DNA of 64,000 bases from JAVBUP01 sp031555175 (lineage in GTDB: Bacteria > Bacillota_I > Bacilli_A > Erysipelotrichales > Coprobacillaceae): positions 1 through 64,000 of the forward strand of contig JAVBUP010000048.1 in NCBI GenBank assembly GCA_031555175.1. The letters run 5' to 3'. This document shows, one piece after another, positions 52,194-64,000 of the stretch; the first letter of the stretch is position 1; each line of letters opens with the position of its first letter. Below the pieces are notes generated by a model. The model had not been told where the DNA came from. It saw only the letters and a list, made by a program, of their open reading frames with translations, and ran no database searches. A program made the translations under genes and the position numbers.

Positions 52194-54782
52194 CTACTTT
52201 GTGCCTCTTCTAAATATTTTTAATATTTCATTAAATGGAATAACTAAGAATGATAAACCAACTGTGAATGCCCAGTCTTGAAGAGATAATGGGAATAACC
52301 CAAAGATATCTGCAAGTGGAGGCACTACAACAACTGTTACTTGTAAAGCTAATCCAACAATAAATGATAATACTAAGAATTTGTTTTTGAATACACCAAC
52401 TTTAAAGATTGATTCTGTGAAGCTTCTTGTGTTGAATGAATGGAATAATTGTGAAACACTTAATACCATGAACGCCATTGTTTGAGCATGCATTATTTCT
52501 TCAGTATTCATTCCATATTTGCTTTCGCCATACACAAATGCAATTAATGTTAACGCACCAATAAAGATACCATTAACGATAATATAGAACCATCCGCCAC
52601 CAGCAAAAATTGATTCATCTTGTTTATTTGGTTTTCTATTCATAACTTCTTTACTTCCAGGGTCTACACCAAGTGCTAAAGCTGGTAATGTATCAGTTAC
52701 TAAGTTAACCCATAAAATGTGCATTGCTCTAAGTGGAGATTGCCAGTTTAATAAGATTGCTGTAAATAAAGCAGATACTTCACCTAAGTTACATGATAAT
52801 AAATACATGATAGATTTCTTAATATTGTTATAAATATTTCTACCTTCTTCTACAGCATGAACGATACTTACAAAGTTATCATCTGTAAGAATCATTTCAC
52901 TTGCTTCTTTTGCTACGTCCGTACCAGTGATACCCATTGATACACCAATATTAGCAGCCTTTAGTGAAGGAGCATCATTTACTCCATCTCCAGTCATTGA
53001 TACTACATATCCTTTTGACTGGAACGCCTTTACTATCATTACTTTATGTTCAGGTTGAACACGAGCAAAGACACGATAATTTTCAATGATTTCATTTAAT
53101 TGTTCTTGAGTTAATTGTGATAGTGTATGACCATTCATTACTTGTTCAGGATTTGTACAAATACCAACCTCTCTTGCAATTGCAAAAGCAGTATCTTGGT
53201 GGTCACCTGTAATCATCACTGTTGCAATTGATGCATTTCTTGCTACTTCAATTGCTTCTTTTACTTCATCTCTTGCTGGGTCAATCATACCAACTAATCC
53301 AACAAATGTTAAGTTATCTTCATATGCTTCACTACTATAATCTTTATAAGCTAAAGCTAGAACACGTAGTGCTTGATTTGACAATTTACTTGCCTCATCA
53401 AGAATAGCGTCTTTATAACCAGTAATCTCTTTAATTTGACCATTAAATAAGATATGTGTTGATTTACTTAATAATATATCTAATGCTCCTTTAGTAAACA
53501 CTAAATCCTTTCCATCATAATGATGAACAGTAGTCATTAGCTTACGATCTGAATCAAATGGTATTTCATCAAAGCGTAGATATTGCTTATCAAGTGCAGT
53601 CTTAGAGATGCTTAGATAGCTACCCATGTCAAGTAATGCAATTTCAGTAGGGTCACCAGTACGGCTTTCCTCATTTGTAGCATCACAGCACAACATAAAT
53701 CCATTGACTAAGAAACGTTCATTATCAGACATTTCATTAGCTTTTTTAAGTAATCCATCTTGATAAATATGAGTTACTGTCATTTTATTTTGTGTAATTG
53801 TTCCAGTTTTGTCTGAACAAATTACATTAACACTTCCTAATGTTTCAACTGCAGGCAATCTTTTTACAATTGCATTCTTTTTACTCATACGTTCAACGCC
53901 TAGAGCTAAAACAATTGTAACAATCGCAACTAATCCTTCAGGAATAATAGCAACTGCTAAAGAAATTGCAATCATTAACATCTCAGCAAAATCTCTTCCT
54001 TGCCAAACACCAACACCTAAAATCAATAAACAAACAACAACACAGCCAATACCTAAGATCTTACTTAGGCCAGCCAATTTGATTTGTAATGGTGTTAATT
54101 GGTCTTCTTCATCATCTAACATCTTAGCGATTTTACCAATTTGTGTATCCATTCCTGTCGCAACAACTACACCTTCTCCACGTCCATATGTTGAATATGT
54201 TGACATGAATGCCATATTTTTTTGGTCTCCTAGACCAACTTGTTCATTTTCTATAGCATCAGAAATCTTTTCAACTGGTACTGATTCACCAGTTAAAGCA
54301 GACTCGTCAATCTTTAGGTTAGCAGCTTCTAGTAAACGTAAGTCAGCAGGCATAAATCTACCAGCTTCAATATTAATGATATCTCCAACAACTACATCTT
54401 CAATATCAATTTCTACAAGCACACCATTTCTTTTTACTAAAGTTTTTGGGCTTGCCATTTTCTTTAATGCTTCAAGCGATTTTTGAGCTTTGTTTTCTTG
54501 AATTAACCCAACTACACTATTTACTACTACTACTACTAAAATAATTACAGCATCTGCTACCTCATCCATTACAATTGATGCAATAGCTGCTGCTAACAGA
54601 ATATAAATCATTGGATCATTGATTGAATCAAAAATTCTTCTAAGTAATGACTTAGGCGGTTTTGCCACTAAAGCATTTTTACCATTCTTTTCTAATCTTG
54701 ATTTAGCTTCTTGACTAGATAATCCAACACTTCTATCAACCGATAATTCATCTAATACTTCTTGACTTGTCTTATTGAACAT
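52194..54782 (-). CDS. P-type cation ATPase (P2A/PMCA type), Mn-riboswitch controlled
   Basis: The protein is 862 aa. Phosphorylation motif VICSDKTGTITQNK, TGES in the actuator domain (DESALTGESVPV), the hinge TGDGVNDAPSLKAANIGV and ten membrane helices; helix M4 has AVAIIPEGLVAIVT and M6 NLVTDTLPALALG, typical of Ca2+/Mn2+ pumps. GAGAGG is nine bases before ATG 54782. The manganese riboswitch in its leader argues that it exports Mn2+ (as proposed for YoaB/MgtA-type pumps of lactic acid bacteria and pneumococcus), possibly with Ca2+. Confidence 0.92.
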   Translation of the reverse strand: MFNKTSQEVLDELSVDRSVGLSSQEAKSRLEKNGKNALVAKPPKSLLRRIFDSINDPMIYILLAAAIASIVMDEVADAVIILVVVVVNSVVGLIQENKAQKSLEALKKMASPKTLVKRNGVLVEIDIEDVVVGDIINIEAGRFMPADLRLLEAANLKIDESALTGESVPVEKISDAIENEQVGLGDQKNMAFMSTYSTYGRGEGVVVATGMDTQIGKIAKMLDDEEDQLTPLQIKLAGLSKILGIGCVVVCLLILGVGVWQGRDFAEMLMIAISLAVAIIPEGLVAIVTIVLALGVERMSKKNAIVKRLPAVETLGSVNVICSDKTGTITQNKMTVTHIYQDGLLKKANEMSDNERFLVNGFMLCCDATNEESRTGDPTEIALLDMGSYLSISKTALDKQYLRFDEIPFDSDRKLMTTVHHYDGKDLVFTKGALDILLSKSTHILFNGQIKEITGYKDAILDEASKLSNQALRVLALAYKDYSSEAYEDNLTFVGLVGMIDPARDEVKEAIEVARNASIATVMITGDHQDTAFAIAREVGICTNPEQVMNGHTLSQLTQEQLNEIIENYRVFARVQPEHKVMIVKAFQSKGYVVSMTGDGVNDAPSLKAANIGVSMGITGTDVAKEASEMILTDDNFVSIVHAVEEGRNIYNNIKKSIMYLLSCNLGEVSALFTAILLNWQSPLRAMHILWVNLVTDTLPALALGVDPGSKEVMNRKPNKQDESIFAGGGWFYIIVNGIFIGALTLIAFVYGESKYGMNTEEIMHAQTMAFMVLSVSQLFHSFNTRSFTESIFKVGVFKNKFLVLSFIVGLALQVTVVVVPPLADIFGLFPLSLQDWAFTVGLSFLVIPFNEILKIFRRGTK

Positions 54783-54803
54783 TTCCATCTTCCTCTCTCT
54801 TAA

Positions 54804-54843
54804 TAAAAAAAGACTTATCACAGTAAAATCTGTAATAAGTCTT
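54804..54843 (-). terminator. riboswitch expression-platform terminator
   Basis: AGACTTATCACAG (54811-54823) pairs with CTGTAATAAGTCT (54830-54843, one mismatch), followed by TTTTTTT on the minus strand, directly between aptamer and ATPase ribosome site. Confidence 0.8.
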
Positions 54844-54849
54844 GCATTT

Positions 54850-54920
54850 TAATTCAAAGCCAGGGTTACCCCGCGCTGGTGACTTTGATACAACAATGTG
54901 TTGCACGCTACTCCCTTAAG
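54850..54920 (-). promoter_or_regulatory. yybP-ykoY manganese riboswitch aptamer
   Basis: The minus-strand RNA has AAGGGAGUAGCGUGCAACA, then AAAGUCACCAGCGCGGGGUA and CCCUGGCUUUG. These are the conserved parts of the yybP-ykoY Mn2+ aptamer (GGGAGUAGC, GUCACCAGC, GCUUUG). Mn2+ would release the downstream terminator and turn on the P-type ATPase. Confidence 0.92.
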
Positions 54921-54928
54921 ACAGTAAT

Positions 54929-54957
54929 ACTATACGCTAAAATTACTATATTGTAAA
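54929..54957 (-). promoter_or_regulatory. promoter of the riboswitch/ATPase transcript
   Basis: On the minus strand TTTACA (54952-54957), 17-bp spacer, TATAGT (54929-54934), about 10 bp before the aptamer. Confidence 0.7.
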
Positions 54958-55074
54958 TCCTTTTTACAGTATTTTTACATTTGTTTATTGTTTGTTTATA
55001 TTATTACCCTATTTAACAAACATGAAACATTAATCATGAATGTGGTATAATATGTCTATAAAGAGAGGTATATT

Positions 55075-55605
55075 ATGGCAAGAGAAACAAAACTAACAAG
55101 TAAGCAAATATATAATGGTAAAGTAATTAAAGTATTCGAAGACACAGTAGCACTAGAAAATGGAAACACATCAACACGAGAAGTTGTTAGGCATAATGGT
55201 GGTGTTGGAGTAATAGCAGTTATTGATGGAAAGATATTATTAGTTAAGCAATATCGTTATGTAAATGATTGTTACACACTTGAAATACCTGCTGGCAAAT
55301 TAGAATTTGATGAAGAACCAGAAGAATGTGGATTAAGAGAATTAGAAGAAGAAACTGGCTATACAGCCACTAAGATGATTAAGATTACTGAAGCAATTCC
55401 TACACCTGGATATTGTGATGAACACATCCACATTTATCTAGCGGATGGATTAGAAAAAAAAGACAACCCAAAAGGTTGTGATGAAGATGAATTCATTGAT
55501 GTAATTCAACTTGATATAAAATCCGCATACAACTATGTCTTAAATGGAGATATAGTTGATATGAAAACTATTGTAGCAATATTATATACTTATATTAACT
55601 TATAA
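55075..55605 (+). CDS. NUDIX hydrolase, ADP-ribose pyrophosphatase type
   Basis: The protein is 176 aa. The Nudix box GKLEFDEEPEECGLRELEEE-TGY is complete, and upstream VVRHNGGVGVIAVIDGKILLVK and QYRYVNDCYTLEIPAG fit the ADP-ribose pyrophosphatase (NudF) group. It clears ADP-ribose to AMP and ribose 5-phosphate. AGAGAGG precedes the ATG; the length is usual. It stands alone, divergent from the Mn-regulated ATPase. Confidence 0.9.
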   Translation: MARETKLTSKQIYNGKVIKVFEDTVALENGNTSTREVVRHNGGVGVIAVIDGKILLVKQYRYVNDCYTLEIPAGKLEFDEEPEECGLRELEEETGYTATKMIKITEAIPTPGYCDEHIHIYLADGLEKKDNPKGCDEDEFIDVIQLDIKSAYNYVLNGDIVDMKTIVAILYTYINL

Positions 55606-55642
55606 GTATTTCTAAATTAATTATGTAATAAAATGGATAAGA

Positions 55643-55785
55643 GAGACTGTTTAAAAGTATGTGTAAATTATCTTCTAATGGTAGAATAAAAGATTCTTAG
55701 ACAACCGTAGGGGTGAACGATAAGCTAATTAAAAATTATGTTGAACACACTCTCCATGAAAGCAAATTTACCATCTTCTCAATTC

Positions 55786-55808
<23 letters not shown>
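55643..55808 (+). mobile_element. possible IS remnant (transposase 5' end)
   Basis: GAGACTGTTTAAAAGTATGT resembles the terminal repeat of IS256-type elements, and about 70 bp later GTAGGGGTG precedes a short frame (55713-55808) beginning NDKLIKNYVEH that stops inside the next gene. It would be the left end of a deleted insertion sequence beside the polysaccharide cluster. Based on memory of such ends only. Confidence 0.3.
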
Positions 55809-58130
<2,322 letters not shown>

Positions 58131-58147
<17 letters not shown>

Positions 58148-58841
58148 ATTTAATCCTTAATCCAATTAGTCTAAAAAGTGTCTTGACATAGGTAACAATA
58201 AAAGGCACTAATTTTCTCTTAGAATCACCAAATATACGCTTGCTAAACATAATTGGCACTTCACCAATTTTGAAAGGCTTATTATTTATTTTTAGCATAA
58301 ATACTACCTCTTCTAGCACATCGAAGTTTTTGCATTTAAGTGTAATAGCTTTTAACTGTTCAGTTTTGTAAATTCTAAAACTAGTAGAAATATCTTTTGC
58401 TGAAATACCTAATGCTATACGATACGTTTTATTTAATGCATAAGACATTATTTTTGAAGCAAGCGAATCATTAGTTTGACCACCTTTCGTGTATCTAGAA
58501 CCAATGACCAAATCATACCCACTAATTGCTTTCCTATAAACATCTGGAATAGACTCAGGTTCATGAGAACCATCGACATCTAAAACCAACATTCGCTCCA
58601 TATTAACATGCTTGATTCCAGTCCTAAATGCACCACCATAATTTGGTTCCTCTTGTGGAATATACTTAGCCCCAAATTCAACACATATTTCCTTAGTATT
58701 ATCTGTAGGTACAGCAGAATCTACTACAATTATTTCATAACAAATACCAAGTGTATCAACATTTTCAATCACTCTTGGGATAAATACTTTTAAATTTTGC
58801 GCCTCGTTATAGGCAAGCAATACTATATTTAAACTTTCCAT
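58131..58841 (-). CDS. GT2 glycosyltransferase, polyprenyl-phosphate sugar synthase-like
   Basis: The protein is 236 aa. LNIVLLAYNEAQNLKVFIPR and VLDVDGSHEPESIPDV (metal-binding DxD) with GSRYTKGG are close to dolichol-phosphate mannose synthases. It would put a sugar from a GDP- or UDP-sugar onto undecaprenyl phosphate for use by a membrane transferase such as the one at 61666. AAGGAG is before ATG 58841. GtrA follows, the usual partner. Confidence 0.9.
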
Positions 58842-58854
58842 GCAAATCTCCTTA

Positions 58855-60543
58855 CTACAACTCAATTTTTTCCATAAACATCTTTATAAATTCACGGCTT
58901 TTCTTTAAGACTTCCATATTACTCGCTGAATAGTAAAATTTAATTTTTGGTTCTGTTCCACTTGGTCTTATTGCAATCCATGATCCGTCATCTAATATAA
59001 ACTTAACTACATCTGATTTATCAATATTTATTTTACTATAACTACCATTTTCATACCTCACTGAATTCAAGTAATCTTCTTTCACATTAATTTTGACTAT
59101 AGCCATATTTTCATGGTTATAACTTCGTATCGCACTCATTAAATTATTTAATTTAACTAATCCATCTTCTCCTATGTATGTCAGTGACTCTAATTCATCA
59201 ACATAATAACCATACTCTTTGTAGATTTCATCTAAAGCATTAAGTAAATCTTTATTTTGTAAGTGATAAAAATTAGCCATTTCCGCTAAAAGCAATGAAG
59301 ATTGTACAGCATCTTTATCTCTAGTAATATCACTAATTAAGTATCCACAGCTCTCTTCATATCCAAATACAAAACTGCTTCTTTTATCTACTTCTGCGAG
59401 ATGAATTTCATTACCAATATATTTAAAACCTGTCAATGTTTTAATAACTCTAACACCATAGCTTTTGCATATGGCATCGCCTAATGATGAAGTAACTATC
59501 GTATTATATACAACCGGGTTAACTGGCATTATACTGTTTTCTTTTAAGTGTGAAAGAATATACTTAAGTAAAAGCACCCCAATTTGATTTCCAGTTAATC
59601 TATGAAAATCATTATCTCTATTAATCGCAACACCTAATCGATCACAGTCAGGATCAGTTGTAATTATAATATCGGCTTCAATGATTAAAGCTGTTTTGAT
59701 TGCTTCTTCAAATGCTTCTGCACTTTCTGGATTTGGGTTTTTTGTATTCGTAAAATCAGGGTCAGGATATGCCTGAGATTCAACCATTACAACATCAAAG
59801 CCCGCCTTTTTTAAAACCATACTAACAGGGATAGAACCAGTTCCGTGCTGTGGGGAAAACACAATCTTAAAATTACTTTTGTCAAGATGTGGATTCAATC
59901 CGATTTTTAACACATCATTGTAATATTTTTCATCAATATCTTCACCAATAATAGCGATGTATTTTACTTTTTCCTCATCATTACATGTTTGCACCAAAAG
60001 CTCATTTTCTATCGTTTTTATTTTACTACTGATTGCATCCGTATAAGACGGAATACATTGACACCCAGTTTGATCATAAACTTTAAACCCGTTATATTCC
60101 TTAGAATTATGGCTAGCTGTTATTACAATGCCACCAAACGCTTTTAACTCTCTAACTGCATATGATAGCTCTGGTGTTGGTCTTAAAGATTCAAACAAAA
60201 AAACATTAATATGATGTTTTGCTAAGACGTATGCTGATTCTTGTGCAAATTTCTTTGAAAAATGTCTGTTATCATATGCTACAACCACTCCCATTTTTTT
60301 TGCGATATCCCCATGTTCATCTATCCACAATGCAAAGCCTTCAGTATTTTTGCGAACAGTATATATGTTAAGCCTATTAGTACCTGCTCCCATTAATTCT
60401 CGAATTCCGCCAGTGCCAAACTCTAAGTCTTTATAAAAGATATCCTTGATTTCTTTATTATCAAGCCTGATTAATTCTTCCAAAATTACGTGATCAATCC
60501 CAGAAAAGTTTATCCACTCTTGATATTTATTTAGATGTCTCAT
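58855..60543 (-). CDS. phospho-sugar mutase (PGM/PMM family)
   Basis: The protein is 562 aa. The phosphoserine loop GIVITASHNSKEYNGFKVY, the metal loop IIITTDPDCDRLGVAI, the sugar loop GYEESCGYL and the phosphate loop RPSGTEPKIKFYY are complete. It is the long PgcA-like form; it exchanges 6- and 1-phosphates of glucose or mannose. Between manC and the GT2 gene it most likely gives mannose 1-phosphate for GDP-mannose. It overlaps manC by 17 bp. Confidence 0.92.
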   Translation of the reverse strand: MRHLNKYQEWINFSGIDHVILEELIRLDNKEIKDIFYKDLEFGTGGIRELMGAGTNRLNIYTVRKNTEGFALWIDEHGDIAKKMGVVVAYDNRHFSKKFAQESAYVLAKHHINVFLFESLRPTPELSYAVRELKAFGGIVITASHNSKEYNGFKVYDQTGCQCIPSYTDAISSKIKTIENELLVQTCNDEEKVKYIAIIGEDIDEKYYNDVLKIGLNPHLDKSNFKIVFSPQHGTGSIPVSMVLKKAGFDVVMVESQAYPDPDFTNTKNPNPESAEAFEEAIKTALIIEADIIITTDPDCDRLGVAINRDNDFHRLTGNQIGVLLLKYILSHLKENSIMPVNPVVYNTIVTSSLGDAICKSYGVRVIKTLTGFKYIGNEIHLAEVDKRSSFVFGYEESCGYLISDITRDKDAVQSSLLLAEMANFYHLQNKDLLNALDEIYKEYGYYVDELESLTYIGEDGLVKLNNLMSAIRSYNHENMAIVKINVKEDYLNSVRYENGSYSKINIDKSDVVKFILDDGSWIAIRPSGTEPKIKFYYSASNMEVLKKSREFIKMFMEKIEL

Positions 60544-61585
60544 ATTTCAACCTATAAGAATGTATATTCTGCATTCGATCCTTTTTCGTTATAATCACAT
60601 AGTCACCAGCTTGAACAACAAACAAATCATCTAGACCGTCAACCACAATTTTTTTACTATCGGCATACACGACATTACCACTAGCATTTTCAAAATGTAT
60701 AATGCCCCTAGCAATATTTCCTCCATCATCTTTACTTAGGTATCTCTGCAATGCACTCCACGACCCTACATCATCCCATCCAAAATCTCCTGGAATAACA
60801 TAAATATTATCTGACTTTTCCATGATTGCGTAATCTATTGATATTGGCTCACATTGTTTATATAATTTCTTTAATTCACTAAAATAATTACTGCTACTAT
60901 ATTTCGGCAATCTAATTAGCTTTGAATATATTGATGGCGCTAATTTTTCGAACTCTTTAATCATCGAAAGTGCATTAAAAACAAACATTCCTGCATTCCA
61001 TAAGTAATCGCCTTCACCCAAATAGAATTCGGCTCGCTCTAAATTTGGTTTCTCGACAAATTTTTCAACCTTATAGCCGCTTTTATCACCACTGATGCCA
61101 ACTTTGACTCCTTTCTTAATATATCCATATCCTGTGGCAGCTCTATCAGGCCTTATACCGATTGTTATTATTCCATCCTTATTTGAGTTAGCGAAAGCAA
61201 TTGCAGATTTCAACATAGTTAAAAACTCGACTTCATTATTTATTATATGGTCAGAAGGTAACACAATGATGTTTGCATCCTTACATATTGAATTTATATA
61301 TATGCTAGAAAGCAAGATACATGGAGCAGTATTTCTAGAATTAGGCTCAATGATAATATTGGTATCAGGAATACTAGGTAATTGCTCTTTAACTAAATCA
61401 ACATACTGCTCCCCTGTGCACACAAATATCTGCGTTAAAGGGATTAGTGGTTTCAATCTATGAACTGTGTTTTGCAGCATCGACCTATTCCCATATAAAT
61501 TAAGAAATTGCTTTGGCTTATCGGTAGTTGAAGCTGGCCAAAATCTTGTTCCTCTACCACCCGCCATAATTAATACACAATCCAT
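60527..61585 (-). CDS. manC: mannose-1-phosphate guanylyltransferase
   Basis: The protein is 352 aa, nucleotidyltransferase domain only (no fused isomerase). LIMAGGRGTRFWPASTTDKP is the GTP-binding loop, followed by KQFLNLYGNRSML; FVEKPNLERAEFYLGEGDYLWNAG and PGDFGWDDVGSW are typical. It makes GDP-mannose. The isomerase is the separate manA at 39 kb. GGGGGTATATT before the ATG. Confidence 0.94.
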   Translation of the reverse strand: MDCVLIMAGGRGTRFWPASTTDKPKQFLNLYGNRSMLQNTVHRLKPLIPLTQIFVCTGEQYVDLVKEQLPSIPDTNIIIEPNSRNTAPCILLSSIYINSICKDANIIVLPSDHIINNEVEFLTMLKSAIAFANSNKDGIITIGIRPDRAATGYGYIKKGVKVGISGDKSGYKVEKFVEKPNLERAEFYLGEGDYLWNAGMFVFNALSMIKEFEKLAPSIYSKLIRLPKYSSSNYFSELKKLYKQCEPISIDYAIMEKSDNIYVIPGDFGWDDVGSWSALQRYLSKDDGGNIARGIIHFENASGNVVYADSKKIVVDGLDDLFVVQAGDYVIITKKDRMQNIHSYRLKYETSK

Positions 61586-61665
61586 AATATACCCCCATTG
61601 TTATTAAAAATAAAAATTATAGTTCCATAATATCATATCAAAACATTGATACAAAGTATCTGTAT

Positions 61666-63105
61666 TCATGTATTATAGTAAGAAAATATAAAAGGAATAA
61701 TCAGCATTAAAATACCACATGCTCTAAACCAAACATATCCGCGCATTACCCTATTAGATTCAATATCTTCATTTTTGTCAACTATTACGTTCTGCAAAAA
61801 TTTAAATACAAAAATCAAAATACCACCAATAAAGAAAACAGTAAAATAAATTGAGTTTGGTAATTCTAACTTCGTTGTCAGCAAATCTGCAAACCAATCA
61901 GCATTCAATAAGTCTATTTCTTTTCCAGAAATCGAATGAAATAGCGCATCTGATAAAAGAACACTGACATCTATAGCATGGTTTCTGACTATTAAAAAAG
62001 CTAGAAATCCAAAATTATAAGCTATATCGCAAATAATATTAATCCTAAAATTATCAAAATAAAACATTGATAGTACTGCAAATGGTAGAACAATTATTAT
62101 CCATTGTGGATGCCAGTATATAGTGTTAAACAACATAATATATGCAGTGAGTGGCATTAAAATTGAGAATCTCTTGAGATCTTCTTCATTCTTTATTTTA
62201 ATAAAATAAGCAAAAGCAAAAACTACGATCATTGCTGCAACCGAGAAAGTAACTTCTCCAAATAGATTAACACCTTTCTCAAATACAAAACCCTTAAAAT
62301 TGTAATTTGCTTTCATTAATGAAGCAGATAATGCTTTTCCATTCGAAAATGAAAATATGACAATTTCCATTATGTAAAGCGAGCACCCAGCTAATAAATA
62401 CTTAATAATATGAAATAGTCTTTTTTCAACCAGTAAAACTAAAACTAAAAAAGCTACGACAGCAAACAGTTTTAAATCAATTGCTATAGCAAACCAAAGA
62501 CAGAATTTCTTAAAATCACTTTTTAGGAAGGCAAGAAACCCAAGGCACATAAAGACAACTTGGACAATATCTAATTGACCAAAAGCTGTGCTACCAAACA
62601 AAAGAATAGGTGACGTCAAAAAAGCATACATTACCCATTTGGATTTCTTTTTACCTATCCCCAATTGTTCTGCACATTTTTTTATTAACATACCACAGTA
62701 AATAGTTAATGCCATAATGATTATTTTATCCCATAATACAAAAACATAAAGTGGCAAATTTACAATTTTTGACATCATATAAAGTGGTAAGTTTACAACC
62801 GCTAATGCAAAGTAAAGTGCAAATGAATATGCGGCTATCTTATAATCCCATGTAATGCTTGGAAGGACACTTGAATAACCACCGTTAAATGCTTTTTGAT
62901 ATACATCGCCATAAAATTTCCATGGTGTACCGCTAACAAAAGAGTCAATCATGGTATTAGAATGCTCTATAGTTATAGGTAAATCAAAACGATGCCAAAA
63001 CAAAAAACCACAAATTACAAATATAACACAAAAAAATATCCAATCAGCTTTGCCTAAATCTGATTCTTCAATAAAATAACTGCGCATTTTTTTGTATAGT
63101 TTCAT
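61666..63105 (-). CDS. GT-C-type membrane glycosyltransferase
   Basis: The protein is 479 aa with about 11 membrane helices. The first outside loop has HSNTMIDSFVSGTPWKFYGD, with acid residues as expected in GT-C enzymes that use polyprenyl-phosphate sugars; LLFGSTAFGQLDIVQVVFM and NTIYWHPQWIIIVLPF resemble mannosyltransferases of the GT87/PIG-M area. Exact family uncertain. The GT2/GtrA pair nearby could provide its lipid-linked donor. Confidence 0.7.
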   Translation of the reverse strand: MKLYKKMRSYFIEESDLGKADWIFFCVIFVICGFLFWHRFDLPITIEHSNTMIDSFVSGTPWKFYGDVYQKAFNGGYSSVLPSITWDYKIAAYSFALYFALAVVNLPLYMMSKIVNLPLYVFVLWDKIIIMALTIYCGMLIKKCAEQLGIGKKKSKWVMYAFLTSPILLFGSTAFGQLDIVQVVFMCLGFLAFLKSDFKKFCLWFAIAIDLKLFAVVAFLVLVLLVEKRLFHIIKYLLAGCSLYIMEIVIFSFSNGKALSASLMKANYNFKGFVFEKGVNLFGEVTFSVAAMIVVFAFAYFIKIKNEEDLKRFSILMPLTAYIMLFNTIYWHPQWIIIVLPFAVLSMFYFDNFRINIICDIAYNFGFLAFLIVRNHAIDVSVLLSDALFHSISGKEIDLLNADWFADLLTTKLELPNSIYFTVFFIGGILIFVFKFLQNVIVDKNEDIESNRVMRGYVWFRACGILMLIIPFIFSYYNT

Positions 63106-63211
63106 AAAACACCTCTCTTAATTCGTTGTAACCAAATCTTAGCAAGTTAATTGTTGATAAATTACATAGATAGCATAAAGAATAGTTCTTTCTCAATTAA
63201 ATAAAAAGTTA

Positions 63212-64000
63212 CTAACTATTTTCAAAGAAATCTTCTAATTGCTTAACATTGATTTTAACATCAAAATTCTTTACTAAATAGTCAAATCCATTATTACCTT
63301 TAGATCGTTGCAGCTCCTTATTTGAGCAAATCATGTTAATACCTTCAATTATGCTGCTTTTATTTTTAGCATCAAACCACCAACCACAATCAGATTGTTT
63401 TATGATATCTTTCAAATCTGTATTTACGTCCGTAAAGGCAATAATCGGTTTTCTTAAATTCATATATGTAGGAAGTTTTGATGGTATATTTGGTATTGTA
63501 AATCTTGGGTCTAAACTGATTACTCCTACGTCAGCAGATAGTAAAAGTTTCTCATACTCATCTCTAGCTAAAAATTCGTGATAAACCAAATTAGTAGGAC
63601 GTTTGTCTTTAATATAATTTGTTATCTTAGAAACTTCTGTCCCTTTACCTACCAGTACAAACTTAGCTTCTGGAATGCCGGCACATTCTTCAATTATACC
63701 TAATAAACCAGAAATATTTTGTGGAGCTCCCATGTTACCGCCAAATATAAATGTAGTATCCGAAGTTGAACTTGCACCATGACTTTGAAAATCACCAATT
63801 TTTATCGAGTTATAGAACACTCCTACTTTATTTTTATCAAGATATTGATTATGATTTAACAAATAATCGACATTACCTTGAGACATACATCCAATATAAT
63901 CTGATAATTTGTATAATTCTTTTTCTTTCATTCTAAAATATAAATGAATTGGATTTTTCTCGCTTAACATACCTAAATCAGCGGCATTTTGAGGAAATAT
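63212..64000 (-). CDS. GT4 glycosyltransferase (WbuB-like), cut by window edge
   Basis: The visible C-terminal 262 residues start beyond the window (the frame is open through base 64000: FPQNAADLGMLSEKNPIHLY). TFIFGGNMGAPQNISGLLG, ISLDPRFTIPNIPSKLPTYM (the usual donor-site proline stretch) and PIIAFTDVNTDLKDIIK are family marks of GT4 enzymes of the WbuB group. It adds a sugar during surface polysaccharide synthesis. Ends 107 bp before the GT-C gene. Confidence 0.9.
   Translation of the reverse strand: MFPQNAADLGMLSEKNPIHLYFRMKEKELYKLSDYIGCMSQGNVDYLLNHNQYLDKNKVGVFYNSIKIGDFQSHGASSTSDTTFIFGGNMGAPQNISGLLGIIEECAGIPEAKFVLVGKGTEVSKITNYIKDKRPTNLVYHEFLARDEYEKLLLSADVGVISLDPRFTIPNIPSKLPTYMNLRKPIIAFTDVNTDLKDIIKQSDCGWWFDAKNKSSIIEGINMICSNKELQRSKGNNGFDYLVKNFDVKINVKQLEDFFENS

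Noticed and set aside
53809..54486. 225-codon open frame on the plus strand, antisense to the P-type ATPase
   Set aside because: It is low-complexity in composition (Ser/Thr/Ile/Pro), has no ribosome site and mirrors a strongly conserved gene on the other strand.

Overview
This window is a piece of chromosome from an AT-rich, low-GC Gram-positive bacterium (Bacillota). The reasons are strong AGGAGG-type ribosome binding sites, a PyrR-type pyrimidine attenuator, an infC-rpmI-rplT operon with an attenuator leader, a manganese riboswitch and a spore-coat cotJ locus. The wording of several proteins resembles uncultured gut Bacilli/Erysipelotrichia, but that placement is inference. Stop codon use is standard. 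I found no rRNA, tRNA or CRISPR array.

Layout. 0-7 kb: small regulators (XRE and MerR types), a DinB-like protein, an alkyltransferase-like protein, a lipoprotein phosphoesterase and a phosphodiester glycosidase. 7-15.5 kb: a tightly overlapping pyrBC-carB-pyrKD-pyrFE operon on the minus strand behind a PyrR-type leader; carA is not in it. 15.5-18 kb: nitroreductase, an XRE regulator and tcdA. 18-22.2 kb: a minus-strand operon in which a winged-helix/nucleotidyltransferase fusion precedes a three-gene ABC importer of the aminoethylphosphonate/iron type, with inverted repeats over its promoter. 22.3-28 kb: a HAD phosphatase, cysK, and a four-gene catabolic set (amidohydrolase, DgaE-like ammonia lyase, KDPG-type aldolase, KDG kinase-like protein).

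28.2-35.2 kb is the most notable region. A spore-coat operon (a fused cotJA-cotJB gene followed by cotJC, a manganese-catalase-like protein) is interrupted inside cotJC by an element of about 6.0 kb. The element encodes a large serine recombinase, an HUH-type rolling-circle Rep protein, a KilA-N protein and several small or membrane proteins. The cotJC 3' part lies at 28178-28332 and the 5' part at 34337-34743. Joining the two at the shared 4-bp core restores one uninterrupted reading frame of 185 codons. The matching circular junction has perfect 10-bp inverted arms around a central GA dinucleotide, as expected for a serine-recombinase attP. This is the layout of a sigK 'skin'-type intervening element, here in a coat gene.

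35-55 kb: Fic protein, M42 aminopeptidase, lipoproteins, manA, dUTPase, an HtrA-like lipoprotein protease, the infC operon (L20 carries a Rho_N/SAP-like tail), a DUF2207/LemA pair, HAD phosphatase, lipid kinase, PepV-type dipeptidase, an aegerolysin-like protein next to a signal-less cell wall amidase, and a P-type cation ATPase behind a yybP-ykoY manganese riboswitch. 55.8-64 kb: a minus-strand surface-polysaccharide cluster making GDP-mannose and probably GDP-D-rhamnose, with glycosyltransferases. Its upstream end runs off the window.
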